DNA from: Aquimarina longa SW024
Lineage (GTDB): Bacteria > Bacteroidota > Bacteroidia > Flavobacteriales > Flavobacteriaceae
Reading direction: 5' to 3'
Assembly (NCBI RefSeq): GCF_001401755.1
Contig: NZ_AVQK01000026.1
Location: forward strand, 1-64,000
Length of the DNA: 64,000 nucleotides
Of the stretch, positions 1 to 8,795 are shown one piece after another. The notes beneath the pieces are model-generated. The model made no database searches. It saw only the letters and a list, made by a program, of their open reading frames with translations, and was not told the origin of the DNA. Within the stretch, counting starts at the first letter, position 1, and each line of letters opens with the position of its first letter. A program made the translations under genes and the position numbers.

Positions 1-238
1 GATCTATTTTTTTTAGACTATCCAAATTGAGAACAAGATAGGTTAAGAGGTATTTTTGACTGATAAATATTAGCTGTCAAAATAGCATTAGCCTACTAAG
101 CTAGACAAACTGCCGTTAATAGCTAACAGTTCCCAGTAAGTAAATTAAGGATTGTAACTAATTAATAGATATTAGACTAAGAAGTATAAATCATTAACAA
201 AACTTTTCTTAGGAGAAAGATGTTCTTAATAAAAATAA

Positions 239-745
239 TTATAACCTTTTAATCATCATTTTAATTTGACCTTGGTGAGAAATTTCGTCGTAAAGGATAT
301 GCTTCTTTAAATATAAATGATTACCTAGATTTTTTTCATCAGAAGAAATAATTTCCTTAGATAACCAATCATCACTGAGTTTTTTCAATTCAATACAAGT
401 TTGTTCTCTAACAAGTTTTAACTCATTGATATAATACTCTATATTATTTCCTTTTATTAGTCTTTGATGCATTAATGAAGGCATTGCAGGACCAAATTTT
501 TCACGTTCTTTAAGACTAAAAGGACGTTTTAATAAAAAATTGAGAAGAAATTTAAATTCTAAAGCTGAAATATGCATCAATAAGCTTCCTATGCTATTAG
601 CGTTTTTATCAAAATGATAATCTAATTCTTTAATTGAAAGGGTATTTGTAAGATTTATGGTTTCATTACGTATATACTCCATTTCACAAACTAGAATACC
701 TATTTGATAATCATAATCTTTATTTGATTGGAATATCATATTCAT
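239..745 (-). CDS. DinB/DUF664-like four-helix protein
   Basis: The 168-residue product reads as a DinB-superfamily protein: a four-helix bundle that usually binds one divalent metal through three histidines. Residues 48-60 hold a 'N-S-I-G-S-L-L-M-H-I' stretch, placed like the first metal histidine, and the C-terminus carries 'DEISHQGQI', the usual last helix (H-x-G-Q-I). Family members include thiol transferases and many proteins of unknown role; no substrate can be named here. The gene stands alone and ends near the window edge. The start is one of two neighbouring ATG codons in phase. Two other DinB-like genes lie in this window but are not close copies. Confidence 0.75.
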   Translation of the reverse strand: MNMIFQSNKDYDYQIGILVCEMEYIRNETINLTNTLSIKELDYHFDKNANSIGSLLMHISALEFKFLLNFLLKRPFSLKEREKFGPAMPSLMHQRLIKGNNIEYYINELKLVREQTCIELKKLSDDWLSKEIISSDEKNLGNHLYLKKHILYDEISHQGQIKMMIKRL

Positions 746-765
746 ATTATAAATTTAGTTTCATT

Positions 766-790
766 AAAAAAGGGCCTTTAAGCCCTTTTC
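766..790 (-). terminator. Hairpin terminator of the lanthipeptide-like gene
   Basis: An 8-bp stem, AAAAGGGC paired with GCCCTTTT, encloses a 6-base loop and is flanked by A and T runs. It lies just past the stop of the minus-strand small peptide gene at 803 and before the start of the DinB-like gene, so it would end transcription of the peptide gene. Confidence 0.7.
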
Positions 791-802
791 TAAAGATAAA
801 AT

Positions 803-991
803 TTATCTAGGTCTGTTTATCATATCGTCTTTTCCTTTAGAATAAATACAATCAATATCCCAAGATGAAAGACAATCACCAAGATGAAACGTTGCTTGTT
901 TAAGTTTTCCCCCAATTACTTGAGAAGATTGTAAATTAGATATTTTTACTTTTTTTAAATCTAGTTTGATGTTTTTTTTACGTTTTTTCAT
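803..991 (-). CDS. Lanthipeptide-like precursor peptide
   Basis: The 62-residue peptide has a basic N-terminus and a 'LDLKKVKISNL' segment at residues 10-20, matching the leader of Bacteroidota class I lanthipeptide-type precursors (L-x-L-x-K-K-x-x-I-S-N-L). A Gly-Gly at 27-28 follows and looks like the leader cleavage site. The 34-residue core carries Cys40 and Cys48 with nearby Ser and Thr, enough for one or two thioether rings in principle. No LanB dehydratase, LanC cyclase or peptidase-transporter is present in the window, so modification would need enzymes encoded elsewhere. It could also be a decayed precursor. Product identity is inferred from the leader only. Confidence 0.6.
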   Translation of the reverse strand: MKKRKKNIKLDLKKVKISNLQSSQVIGGKLKQATFHLGDCLSSWDIDCIYSKGKDDMINRPR

Positions 992-1384
992 GATATGATT
1001 ATTATTTTACTTTTTGATTTAAGTCAAGTAAATTTATAAGTTAAGTTTAGATTTTTCAAAAAGGGATGATCAAGATTTATAAATTTTGAGCTATATATTT
1101 ATAAATTTTAACCTGATTTTGTTATATAACATTAAATAATAATTATGACTACAGTGTTTTTTTAATATTTTGATTATCTGTCTGATATAGGTTAAATATG
1201 ATATTAGTTTTAATTGTTTTATCAGATTATTCCCTATTTAGTGTTAGATATTAGAATATTAATAGATAAAATTTGATATAAAAAGAGATGTAGCGTACTA
1301 TTGCTGTTTTTTTGTTTTAGATAGAATAATTATTCTACTTTATTACTTATTGATATAAATAAAAAAAGTATAATCAATTAAAAA
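992..1384. other. Non-coding AT-rich stretch
   Basis: These 393 bases lie upstream of the lanthipeptide-like gene and downstream of the DUF4268 gene, both on the minus strand. I see no coding region and no RNA gene. The one structured element is a 13-base direct repeat at 1075-1109, annotated separately. Confidence 0.5.
1075..1109. repeat. Pair of 13-base direct repeats, 22 bases apart
   Basis: The sequence ATTTATAAATTTT occurs at 1075-1087 and again at 1097-1109. The 22-base period is two helical turns, so a protein could bind both copies on the same DNA face. The pair sits about 85-120 bases upstream of the lanthipeptide-like gene start at 991. AT-rich DNA makes chance repeats common, so function is only a possibility. 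Confidence 0.3.
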
Positions 1385-1813
1385 TTAATTCTCAATAAAA
1401 TCTTTATATTCTGTAAAAAAAGATTCTAATGTACTCATATTATCATTTAAGAATTTCATTACATTTTTCCAATCGTTTTTATTATGAATACTCACCTCAG
1501 TAAGTTCAATATATAATCGAGAAATAATTTTTGTATTATCTAATTGATATCGATCATCGAAGATAATAGTATTACTATATTCAGAAATTATGATATTTTT
1601 TAAACTAATAAATTTATCATAATAATATGCTTTAATTAACTCATCAGAAGGTTCAATATCAATAGATACTTGCGCTTTTTTTGTAGTAAATGTAAATTTG
1701 AGAGTTACATCTTTAATTTTAGTATTATATAAAATCCATTTACGAGGATATTGTTCTCCAAAACTAATCCAAAATTCTTGACGTATTTTTTTTGATTCTG
1801 ATTTACTAAACAT
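1385..1813 (-). CDS. DUF4268 domain protein
   Basis: The 142-residue soluble protein matches the DUF4268 family as I recall it: an N-terminal 'R-Q-E-F-W-x-S-F' motif (about residues 11-18), a central 'AQVSIDIE' strand, and an acidic helical end. DUF4268 also occurs as a C-terminal domain in nuclease-like proteins, but its function is unknown. This free-standing form has roughly the full domain length. It lies 6 bases downstream of the ZIP transporter gene and is probably the last gene of a three-gene unit that starts with the methyltransferase at 3210. Confidence 0.7.
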   Translation of the reverse strand: MFSKSESKKIRQEFWISFGEQYPRKWILYNTKIKDVTLKFTFTTKKAQVSIDIEPSDELIKAYYYDKFISLKNIIISEYSNTIIFDDRYQLDNTKIISRLYIELTEVSIHNKNDWKNVMKFLNDNMSTLESFFTEYKDFIEN

Positions 1814-1819
1814 TTAATA

Positions 1820-2497
1820 TCATATTAAATATGCAACAGTAGTAGCAGCGAGAATGACCAGAAGTTTTGTGATATTAAATTTATGTCCCTCATTGCTTTC
1901 AAAAAGAATAGTAGTAGATACATGAAGAAATATACCAATAACTAATGCAGTAATCTCTTTATAATAATTTTGAGCAATCGTAAAATTTTCAGAGATAAAG
2001 GTGCCTAACGGTGTCATTAAAGCAAAGAAAATTAACGATAATAATATTATTACTTTTTTAATTTTAGTATTTAATAAAAAAGTAGTCAAAATCATAGCTA
2101 CAGGGATTTTATGTATAATAATCCCCATCAGAATTCCATCAGTATGATGAATAGGAAATCCTTCTAGTATCGCATGTAATCCTAAACTTATAAATAATAG
2201 TTTTGGTACTCGATAAGTCTCTTTATTTAAATGAATATGACCATGCTCCGCGCCCTTGGAGAAGTATTCTAATATTTTTTGAAAAAGAATACCTATCATG
2301 ATCCAAACACCAGTACGTTTGGCAAATAGGTTGTCTTCAAAGACTTCTGGCAATAAATCAAAAATAGTAATTGCAAGAAGAAAAGCACCACTAAAAGCTA
2401 AGAGTAATTTTAGATTTTTTTGGTTTGATGCTCTAAAAATTAACACTAATAAAGCTCCTATAAAAACAGCTGCTATGGATAGTATATAATTGTACAC
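1820..2497 (-). CDS. ZIP family metal transporter
   Basis: The 225-residue inner-membrane protein has about eight hydrophobic segments. It carries the ZIP signature pair: a helix with 'HAILEGF' and a following helix with 'HKIPVAM', which supply the metal-binding His and Glu residues. Between helices 3 and 4 lies a short His-containing loop, 'EHGHIH'. ZIP proteins import zinc or other divalent cations down to the cytoplasm; the exact metal cannot be read here. The gene uses a GTG start that overlaps the upstream methyltransferase stop codon (TAGTG), showing translational coupling. Confidence 0.85.
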   Translation of the reverse strand: MYNYILSIAAVFIGALLVLIFRASNQKNLKLLLAFSGAFLLAITIFDLLPEVFEDNLFAKRTGVWIMIGILFQKILEYFSKGAEHGHIHLNKETYRVPKLLFISLGLHAILEGFPIHHTDGILMGIIIHKIPVAMILTTFLLNTKIKKVIILLSLIFFALMTPLGTFISENFTIAQNYYKEITALVIGIFLHVSTTILFESNEGHKFNITKLLVILAATTVAYLI

Positions 2498-3210
2498 TAC
2501 TTAAATATTAATATGAGTCTAGGTGAAGTGTTTTTTTGAAATTTTTGTAGTTGGTAATTACCAAAAATATCTAATAAATCAATATTTGCATTTTTAAAAT
2601 ACTCTTTAAAACCTTCTAGAGTAATGCTTTTTACACGTTCAGTAAAGAAAAAATCTTCATTATTATCTCTAAATCTGATTTCTTTAAAAATATAACCATC
2701 TTTAAGAAATCTTTTAATGTTAAAAGTAATATTTCCAATTTTTTTTACTTCTTCAGGAACTAGGTTTTCAATAATATAATCTACATTCATAAAATCGATA
2801 ACAGCAAAACCATTTTCATTAAGATTAGAACTTATTGCTTTTATAGTATTTAGATTATCTTCCTCATTATCAAAATATCCAAAACTAGTAAATAAATTAA
2901 AAACCGCAGAGAATTTTTCAAAATATGGTTGAGACATATCATGAACCTTAAATTTTAAAGTTTCATTTTCGTACTGCGAAGCATATGTTATACTGTTTTT
3001 TGAAAGGTCAACACCCGTGACATCATAACCTAGTTGATTTAGATATATACTATGTCTACCTTTACCACAGGCTAAGTCTAAAATTTTTTCGCCAGTTTCT
3101 AAGCTTAGATAATTGGTTAAATTATCCATAAAATTCTTAGCCTCTGTATGATCTCTATCTTTATATAAAATATGATAGTAAGGTGTATCAAACCATGAGG
3201 TATACCACAT
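2497..3210 (-). CDS. Class I SAM-dependent methyltransferase
   Basis: The protein has a class I methyltransferase fold. Motif I is 'ILDLACGKGRHS', followed by 'VTGVDLS' with the ribose-binding acidic residue, and 'DFMN' at the fourth strand. The target is unknown; small-molecule and protein substrates are both possible. The frame is open to 3237, but I chose the ATG at 3210, giving 237 residues starting 'MWYTSWFDTPYYH'. That is the usual start of this family, and a promoter -7 element overlaps the upstream ATG. The stop overlaps the GTG start of the ZIP transporter gene, so the two are co-translated. Confidence 0.8.
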   Translation of the reverse strand: MWYTSWFDTPYYHILYKDRDHTEAKNFMDNLTNYLSLETGEKILDLACGKGRHSIYLNQLGYDVTGVDLSKNSITYASQYENETLKFKVHDMSQPYFEKFSAVFNLFTSFGYFDNEEDNLNTIKAISSNLNENGFAVIDFMNVDYIIENLVPEEVKKIGNITFNIKRFLKDGYIFKEIRFRDNNEDFFFTERVKSITLEGFKEYFKNANIDLLDIFGNYQLQKFQKNTSPRLILIFK

Positions 3211-3234
3211 TATTGAATCTTTTAGCATAAGGCG

Positions 3235-3242
3235 CAAAATTA
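3235..3242 (-). promoter_or_regulatory. Candidate -7 promoter element
   Basis: TAATTTTG on the minus strand matches the Bacteroidota -7 consensus TAnnTTTG. It is 25 bases before the ATG at 3210 and covers the more distal ATG at 3237, which argues against that start. No clear TTG -33 element sits at the proper distance, so the call is tentative. Confidence 0.4.
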
Positions 3243-3333
3243 ATGTATTTTTACGGTTTAATTATAGAAGTTGTTTAAAGTTTTAACTCATGTAGTGAAA
3301 AAAATAGACACCTTCATATCGAAAATATAGATA

Positions 3334-4494
3334 GTGAGTAATTCATTTAAAATGGTAGCCAAAACTCTTTTTGGTTTTGAAGAAATTCTAGGAAAAGAGC
3401 TTAGAAATTTAGGGGCTCAAAAAGTAGAAATAGGAAACCGTATGGTTAGTTTTTATGGTGATACAGGTTTTATGTATAAAGCAAATCTTTGTTTGAGAAC
3501 AGCCGTAAAAATTTTGAAGCCTATTATTTCTAAAAGAGTGAGAAATGAAAAAGATATATATGATTTTATTCAAAGCATACATTGGAAAGAGTATTTAACT
3601 TTAGAAGATACTTTTGCGGTTTCTGCTACGGTTAATTCTACTCTTTTTACGCATTCTCGTTTTATTGCTTTAAAAACGAAAGATGCCATTGTTGATAAAT
3701 TTCGTGAACAAACAGGTGAAAGACCAAATGTGGATACAGAATATCCGGATCTTTCGATAGATATTCATATCCAAGAGGATTTTTGTACAGTATCTCTAGA
3801 TAGTTCTGGCGGTTCTTTACATCATCGAGGATATCGTACAGCAACTAATATTGCCCCAATTAATGAAGTGTTAGCAGCTGGTTTGTTATTGCTTTCTGGT
3901 TGGGATGGGCAAAGTAATTTTTTAGATCCTATGTGTGGTAGTGGTACTATGGCTATCGAAGCAGCTATGATTGCTTGTAATATCCCTGCTAATATAAATA
4001 GAAAGGAGTTTGCATTTGAAAAATGGCTAGATTGGGATCTAGATTTATTTGAAAAAATAGAAGAAGCTTGCTTGAATAAGACTAGAGATTTTCATTATTC
4101 AATAGTTGGAATGGATATGGCTCCATCTGCTGTAAGAAAGGCTATAAAAAATCTAGAGAATGCTAATCTTACTGATTTTGTAAAAATAAAAGAGGGTAAT
4201 TTTTTTGAAACAGAAAAAGAAATAGAAGGACCTCTTCATATTGTTTTTAACCCACCGTATGATGAAAGACTAGAGATTAATGTAGAAGAGTTTTATAAAC
4301 AAATAGGAGATACATTAAAACAAAACTATTCTGGAACTAATGCTTGGTTTATTACATCAAATTTAGAAGGTTTAAAGCATGTTGGACTTAGACCTTCTCG
4401 AAAAATTAAAGTATTCAATGGTAAGCTAGAAGCTCGATTGGTTAAATATGAAATGTATGCTGGAAGTAAAAAAGCAAAATATAAGAATGTGTAG
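3334..4494 (+). CDS. THUMP-domain class I RNA methyltransferase
   Basis: The 386-residue protein has an N-terminal THUMP domain (about residues 45-165) and a C-terminal Rossmann methyltransferase domain of the UPF0020 (RlmL N-terminal half/TrmN) type. 'LDPMCGSGTMAIEAA' is the SAM-binding motif and 'FNPPYDERL' is the N-P-P-Y motif of N2-guanine or N6-adenine methylation. RlmL methylates G2445 of 23S rRNA; this shorter protein lacks the RlmK half and is the usual Bacteroidota form. The GTG start at 3334 is taken; an in-phase ATG at 3352 is possible. The gene is divergent from the methyltransferase operon. Confidence 0.85.
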   Translation: MSNSFKMVAKTLFGFEEILGKELRNLGAQKVEIGNRMVSFYGDTGFMYKANLCLRTAVKILKPIISKRVRNEKDIYDFIQSIHWKEYLTLEDTFAVSATVNSTLFTHSRFIALKTKDAIVDKFREQTGERPNVDTEYPDLSIDIHIQEDFCTVSLDSSGGSLHHRGYRTATNIAPINEVLAAGLLLLSGWDGQSNFLDPMCGSGTMAIEAAMIACNIPANINRKEFAFEKWLDWDLDLFEKIEEACLNKTRDFHYSIVGMDMAPSAVRKAIKNLENANLTDFVKIKEGNFFETEKEIEGPLHIVFNPPYDERLEINVEEFYKQIGDTLKQNYSGTNAWFITSNLEGLKHVGLRPSRKIKVFNGKLEARLVKYEMYAGSKKAKYKNV

Positions 4495-5032
4495 GATGAT
4501 TGTACTATTATTGGTTAAGTATTACATATTTTTATAATTAATAGCTGATTTATGTTATTTGAAAATAATCTAAGTAGATTTTTTAATTTTATTGAGTAAA
4601 CAAGTTATTTCTTTTGTATGATTTGCATTAAAAATAAATATTTTGTTTTTATAATTATTACATAATAGATATTATATTTTACTATCTTCTCCTGTCGCAA
4701 AATAGTTTTTTTCTTTTCTATAGATTGTCCTAAAATACGGTATGCTTTAATCTTATTGAGTTATGATACTACTACTACCATAAGTCAATAAATGTTATAT
4801 CTCTTGATTGAGATAGTAATAACACACTTCGTACTTCTGCTTTTTGAGCGTTCTAGTTTTTTCATATTTAAAGTGTGATAGAATTAGATATTTCGTATTA
4901 TTGCAACATGATTGCAATAAAATGTATTTAGAATTAAAAAAAATAGCTTTATACGGCTTTACATTGTATATCTAATAAAATTTATTTAAGGATAGGTGTA
5001 AAAAGTATTAATGGTAAATAGGAGTTAACTTA
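4495..5032. other. Long intergenic region without a gene
   Basis: These 538 bases separate the RNA methyltransferase from the MerC-like gene. I see no coding region with normal codon use, no tRNA and no strong terminator. The notable element is a perfect 9-5-9 palindrome at 4898-4920, annotated separately. Confidence 0.5.
4898..4920. promoter_or_regulatory. Palindromic operator, Fur/Zur-like
   Basis: TTATTGCAA and its exact reverse complement TTGCAATAA flank a 5-base centre. The size and the TTGCAA half-sites resemble operators of Fur-family metalloregulators such as Zur. It lies about 110 bases before the MerC-like gene, whose family is linked to metal ions, so metal-dependent repression is a reasonable inference. 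No regulator gene is adjacent. Confidence 0.5.
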
Positions 5033-5452
5033 TTGATTTTTAATGTTATGATAGAAAAAACAATACAAGTAAACTGGGATTTTATAGGTTTTTTTGCCTC
5101 GTTTTTATGTTTGATACACTGTCTATTCTTACCTATATGTATCGCTATTTTCCCTATTATGGGATTTGTTTTAATAACTGATGTGCTCTACGAAATATTG
5201 TTGGTTATTAGTAGTTTGATTATCGCATTCATAGCAATATATAGAGGGTATAAAAAATATCATAAAAAATTATCTCCAATATTTATATATCTAGAAGCAT
5301 TGATTTTTTTTGGCGCTGGTTTTATAGCAGCAGATTATTTTGTTGGAAAGATTTTTCATTTTTTAGCGACTTGTTTTTTAATAATTGCGCATTATTATAA
5401 TTGGAAATATACAAAAAAGTATAAAAATTGTAGGATTATCTATTTTAAATAG
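5033..5452 (+). CDS. MerC-domain membrane protein
   Basis: The 139-residue protein has four hydrophobic helices and the MerC pattern: an N-terminal amphipathic stretch, then 'FFASFLCLIHCLFLPICI' with three cysteines in or near the first helix. MerC proteins carry mercury ions in classical mer operons, but the Bacteroidota members usually stand outside mer operons and their cargo is unknown. I keep the TTG start at 5033 because AGGAG at 5020-5024 lies 8 bases before it. The ATG at 5048 would drop five residues and is a real alternative. A palindromic operator lies upstream. Confidence 0.75.
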   Translation: MIFNVMIEKTIQVNWDFIGFFASFLCLIHCLFLPICIAIFPIMGFVLITDVLYEILLVISSLIIAFIAIYRGYKKYHKKLSPIFIYLEALIFFGAGFIAADYFVGKIFHFLATCFLIIAHYYNWKYTKKYKNCRIIYFK

Positions 5453-5512
5453 ATGATTATGTTATGTATTTACTAAGTTTATCTCAGTTAGAGTTGATGC
5501 TAAATAAGTAGA

Positions 5513-6223
5513 TTACTTTTTCTTTTTGAAAAAAGGAATTAGATAACTTATAGAGTATCCATAACCAACACCAATACTACTAAAATCATTTGTACGACCG
5601 AACCCAGGAATATAGAGGTTGTCAAACCTATCAGGTTTTTTTTCGCTAATAATAGTTCTTAATGAAACGTTTGCACCAAGATATAGATTTTTAATTATCT
5701 CTACCTTTATACCAAGAACTAATCCTGCCCAACTAGCATTTAAACTTTCGGATTTAATACTTTTTGTTATTTGATTTACTCCAAAGTAATTCGTGCTAGA
5801 AAAAATAGTATAATCATTAAGAGTTTGGTCAAATGTAGAAAACCCATAACGAAAACCGACATATATACTATTTTGCATACCATACCAATTATCATATACA
5901 TTATAGTCTATTCCTGCTCTAATATAACTTCCAGATCCTTTTGTATTGATGTTTTCTTCATCTCTAATTAGAGATTCATTACCTACTTCTGCAGCTATAT
6001 AAAACTTTTTATAAATTCTATAATCACCAACAATTTCAAATCCAGAATAATTGTTATCAAATGTAGTTCGGATTATTCGAGAAAGATCAATTCCTGCTCT
6101 AAAACCATATTTTTCTGTAGGAGGAAGAGTATCTTTTGGGCTAGTCCTAGGAGCTTCTTGCCCATAGAAATTACTAAAAATTAATATACTAATGAAAAAT
6201 AAATATGTGTGCAGTTGCTTCAT
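5513..6223 (-). CDS. DUF6048 outer-membrane barrel-like protein
   Basis: The 236-residue protein begins with a signal peptide ending 'NFYGQ' near residue 21, then a short Pro-rich linker and a run of alternating strands such as 'FRAGIDLSRII' and 'GFRYGFSTF'. This suits a small outer-membrane beta-barrel and matches what I recall as the DUF6048 family. Its function is unknown. It overlaps the end of the upstream DUF6452 gene by 35 bases and is translated in a different frame, so the pair is probably coupled. The same order, after rlmD, is common in Flavobacteriaceae. Confidence 0.75.
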   Translation of the reverse strand: MKQLHTYLFFISILIFSNFYGQEAPRTSPKDTLPPTEKYGFRAGIDLSRIIRTTFDNNYSGFEIVGDYRIYKKFYIAAEVGNESLIRDEENINTKGSGSYIRAGIDYNVYDNWYGMQNSIYVGFRYGFSTFDQTLNDYTIFSSTNYFGVNQITKSIKSESLNASWAGLVLGIKVEIIKNLYLGANVSLRTIISEKKPDRFDNLYIPGFGRTNDFSSIGVGYGYSISYLIPFFKKKK

Positions 6224-6704
6224 CTGTTACATTCTCTCTTTGTATTGTTATACTTTTAATCCATCTACCATCACTACCTGCTACTGGTGGTGATACTGTA
6301 AGTCCTTTATAATTAATTTTAAACCCACAGGCACTACTTACATATTGTTCTTCTGTTGTATATTGAAAACTAACAATATCTACATTAGGTGCAGGATCAT
6401 CAGCAGTATTATTATTAGTGTCAGAATTTATTGTAAATTCATAATCTGTAACAGAAACATTATTTCTGAGAGGTATTTTAATCGAATCTGTTATAGTACC
6501 AATGGGATAAGGTGTATCAACATCTATAGCTTTTACTTTTAATTCTGATGGTATTTTTACTTCAGTTCCTGTATCGACATCTATAAATTTTATAACTAAA
6601 AAAGGAGTAGTAGGGGTATCTTCAGCACAGATATCATCTCGCTCACAACTATAGCTTGAATATAAAATAATGATTATGACTACTATATATTTATGTATTC
6701 TCAT
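6189..6704 (-). CDS. DUF6452 lipoprotein
   Basis: The 171-residue protein has a type II signal peptide: a hydrophobic stretch ending 'LYSSYSCERDD', with the lipidated Cys at about residue 20. The acidic residues shortly after the Cys fit the Bacteroidota surface-export signal. The rest is beta-rich with one further Cys pair (Cys26, and Cys in 'SSACGF') that could form a disulfide. It matches the DUF6452 family as I recall it; no function is known. Its 3' end overlaps the DUF6048 gene, suggesting that the two products act together at the outer membrane. Confidence 0.75.
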   Translation of the reverse strand: MRIHKYIVVIIIILYSSYSCERDDICAEDTPTTPFLVIKFIDVDTGTEVKIPSELKVKAIDVDTPYPIGTITDSIKIPLRNNVSVTDYEFTINSDTNNNTADDPAPNVDIVSFQYTTEEQYVSSACGFKINYKGLTVSPPVAGSDGRWIKSITIQRENVTDEATAHIFIFH

Positions 6705-7109
6705 GTACTATTTTTTTTCTAGCAAAATTACATTTCTTGAATATTATGATTTTTTTGTAATTATAAACACCATTATAAAAATATGATTACTACCTTCTAA
6801 AAAAGTAAAAACAAAAAAGCGATCTTATTTGTGATTTGCATGACCAAAAATAAAAAAGATTAAGCAATTCACATGAGTTATTTCCTAAAAATAAAGACAT
6901 CAAAAATAATGATATGTTACTAAGTAAATTATAAATTAATATATCATCTGGTTTTTATCTTTTGATTGCCATTTTTTTTCTTGATTATAGTTTTATACAT
7001 AACGTATTATTTTGTTTTTAACACTAAATAAATGCATAAAACTACCTTATTTTTTAAATTTAGTAGTGTACAAATCATACAGAATACTAAATTTAAAAGC
7101 TATGTTAAC
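6705..7109. other. Intergenic region between rlmD and the DUF6452 gene
   Basis: These 405 AT-rich bases hold no gene that I can see. A 14-bp stem with a 19-base loop (7052-7065 with 7085-7098) lies just after the rlmD stop on the minus strand. It has no U-run on its 3' side and is therefore a weak terminator candidate. Promoter elements for the DUF6452-DUF6048 pair should lie here. Confidence 0.4.
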
Positions 7110-8519
7110 TTATCTTTTTTCAAGTAATACAACGTTCTCAACATGATATGTTTGTGGAAACATATCAACTGGTTGAACTTTAGTAACTTTATACATGCTA
7201 TCTAATAGAGCTAAATCTCGTGCTTGTGTAGCACTATTACAACTTACATAAACTATTTTCTCAGGCGAAATATTCAGTAATTGTGCTACAACATCTTTGT
7301 GCATTCCATCTCTAGGTGGATCTGTAATGACAACTTCAGGTTGACCATGTTGTGCAATAAAATCCTTAGTGAATACTTTTTTCATATCACCTACATAGAA
7401 TTCTACATTATTTATGTGATTACGTTTTGCATTTTCTTTAGCATCTTCGATAGCTTCAGGAACAGCTTCTACACCGATTACTTTTTTTGCATTTTTCGCT
7501 ACAAATTGTGCTATAGTTCCTGTACCAGTATAGAGATCATATACTAATTCTTTTCCGGTTAAGTTTGCAAAATCTCTAGTTATTTTATACAACTCATATG
7601 CTTGCTTAGAATTAGTTTGATAAAAAGATTTTGCATTAATTCTAAAACGTAATCCTTCCATTTCTTCTTCAATATAGTCTTCTCCTTTGTAACAAATGAC
7701 TTCTTGATCATAAATCGTATCATTACCTTTAGTATTTATGGTATATTGAAGAGAAGTAATTTGAGAAAACTCTGAAGCAATGTAGTCTAGCAAAAGTGTT
7801 CTTTTATCAACATCTTCATGAAAAAATTGTAGTAATACCATAATTTCTCCTGTAGACGAAATTCTAAGCATTAGTGTACGCAAAAAGCCTTCTTGTTTTC
7901 TTGCGTTATAAAATGATAAGTCATTTTCTGTAGCAAATGCTTTTACTTTATTTCTGATGTCATTACTAGGATCTTCTTGAAGGTGACATGTGTTAAGATC
8001 CAAAATTTTATCCCACATTCCTGGAATATGAAAGCCTAAGGCGTTTCGATTTTTAATTTCAGTATCGCTTTTGATTTCATCTAGAGTAAGCCACCTACTA
8101 TCACTAAATGAGAATTCCATTTTATTTCTGTAGAAAAACTGATCCTCAGAACCAAGGATTGAACTTACTTTTGGTAATTCAATTTTACCCAATCGGGTTA
8201 AGTTATTTGTAATTTCTTGTTCTTTATAGTTGAGTTGGTGTTCATATCCCATAAATTGCCATTTACAACCACCACACGTCCCAAAATGCTCACACGTTGG
8301 ATCAACACGTTTATCTGATAATTCATGAAAGACTGTTGCTGTACCTTCATAGAAAGCTTTACGTTTTTTAGTCGTTTGTATATCTACAATATCTCCAGGA
8401 ACCGCATTATTAATAAATATAACTTTTCCATCAGGGGCTTTAGCAATACTTTTTCCTTTAGCACCTGCATCTATAACTTTGATATTTTCAAAGACTTGTC
8501 TTCTATTTTTTCTTGCCAT
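7110..8519 (-). CDS. rlmD: 23S rRNA (uracil-C5)-methyltransferase RlmD
   Basis: The 469-residue enzyme adds a methyl group to a 23S rRNA uracil (U1939 in E. coli) using SAM. The N-terminal TRAM domain covers about residues 10-65. Cys76, Cys82 and Cys85 (C-x5-C-x2-C) with a later Cys in 'LNTCHLQ' form the iron-sulfur cluster site. The methyltransferase domain has 'YDLYTGTGTIAQF', 'VITDPPRDG' and the catalytic Cys in 'IVYVSCNS'. Length and motifs fit the RumA/TrmA family; some Bacteroidota members may act on more than one uracil. A TATTTTTG element at 8524-8531 lies only a few bases before the ATG, so the mRNA may have almost no leader. Confidence 0.9.
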   Translation of the reverse strand: MARKNRRQVFENIKVIDAGAKGKSIAKAPDGKVIFINNAVPGDIVDIQTTKKRKAFYEGTATVFHELSDKRVDPTCEHFGTCGGCKWQFMGYEHQLNYKEQEITNNLTRLGKIELPKVSSILGSEDQFFYRNKMEFSFSDSRWLTLDEIKSDTEIKNRNALGFHIPGMWDKILDLNTCHLQEDPSNDIRNKVKAFATENDLSFYNARKQEGFLRTLMLRISSTGEIMVLLQFFHEDVDKRTLLLDYIASEFSQITSLQYTINTKGNDTIYDQEVICYKGEDYIEEEMEGLRFRINAKSFYQTNSKQAYELYKITRDFANLTGKELVYDLYTGTGTIAQFVAKNAKKVIGVEAVPEAIEDAKENAKRNHINNVEFYVGDMKKVFTKDFIAQHGQPEVVITDPPRDGMHKDVVAQLLNISPEKIVYVSCNSATQARDLALLDSMYKVTKVQPVDMFPQTYHVENVVLLEKR

Positions 8520-8795
8520 AGCGCAAAAATAGAATTTTAATAAAAAAAACTGCTCTTTTGAGGAGTTTTTAGATAAAAAAATAAAAGTATGCTGTTCTTT
8601 TTAATCAAACAGATTAAGTACTAGAACTATTTTTTTAAGAGATGATTAAAAGTTTTTGTGGATTTAAAGTTTCTTAATTCGATGAAAACTAAATTAATAT
8701 TTGTTAATTTGTAGCTCATTTCATTAGGATGATTTCTCTCCTGAACTTTATTTTCAAAGCAGGAATTGTAAAGTTTTATTTTTAATACGTGAATA

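Noticed and set aside
1-238. A possible gene end or RNA at the left edge
   Set aside because: There are stop codons in every frame at short distance, and no tRNA-like fold or conserved RNA motif was recognised.
7051-7098. An inverted repeat downstream of rlmD
   Set aside because: The stem is almost all A-T, the loop is long, and no T-run follows, so I did not call it a terminator.
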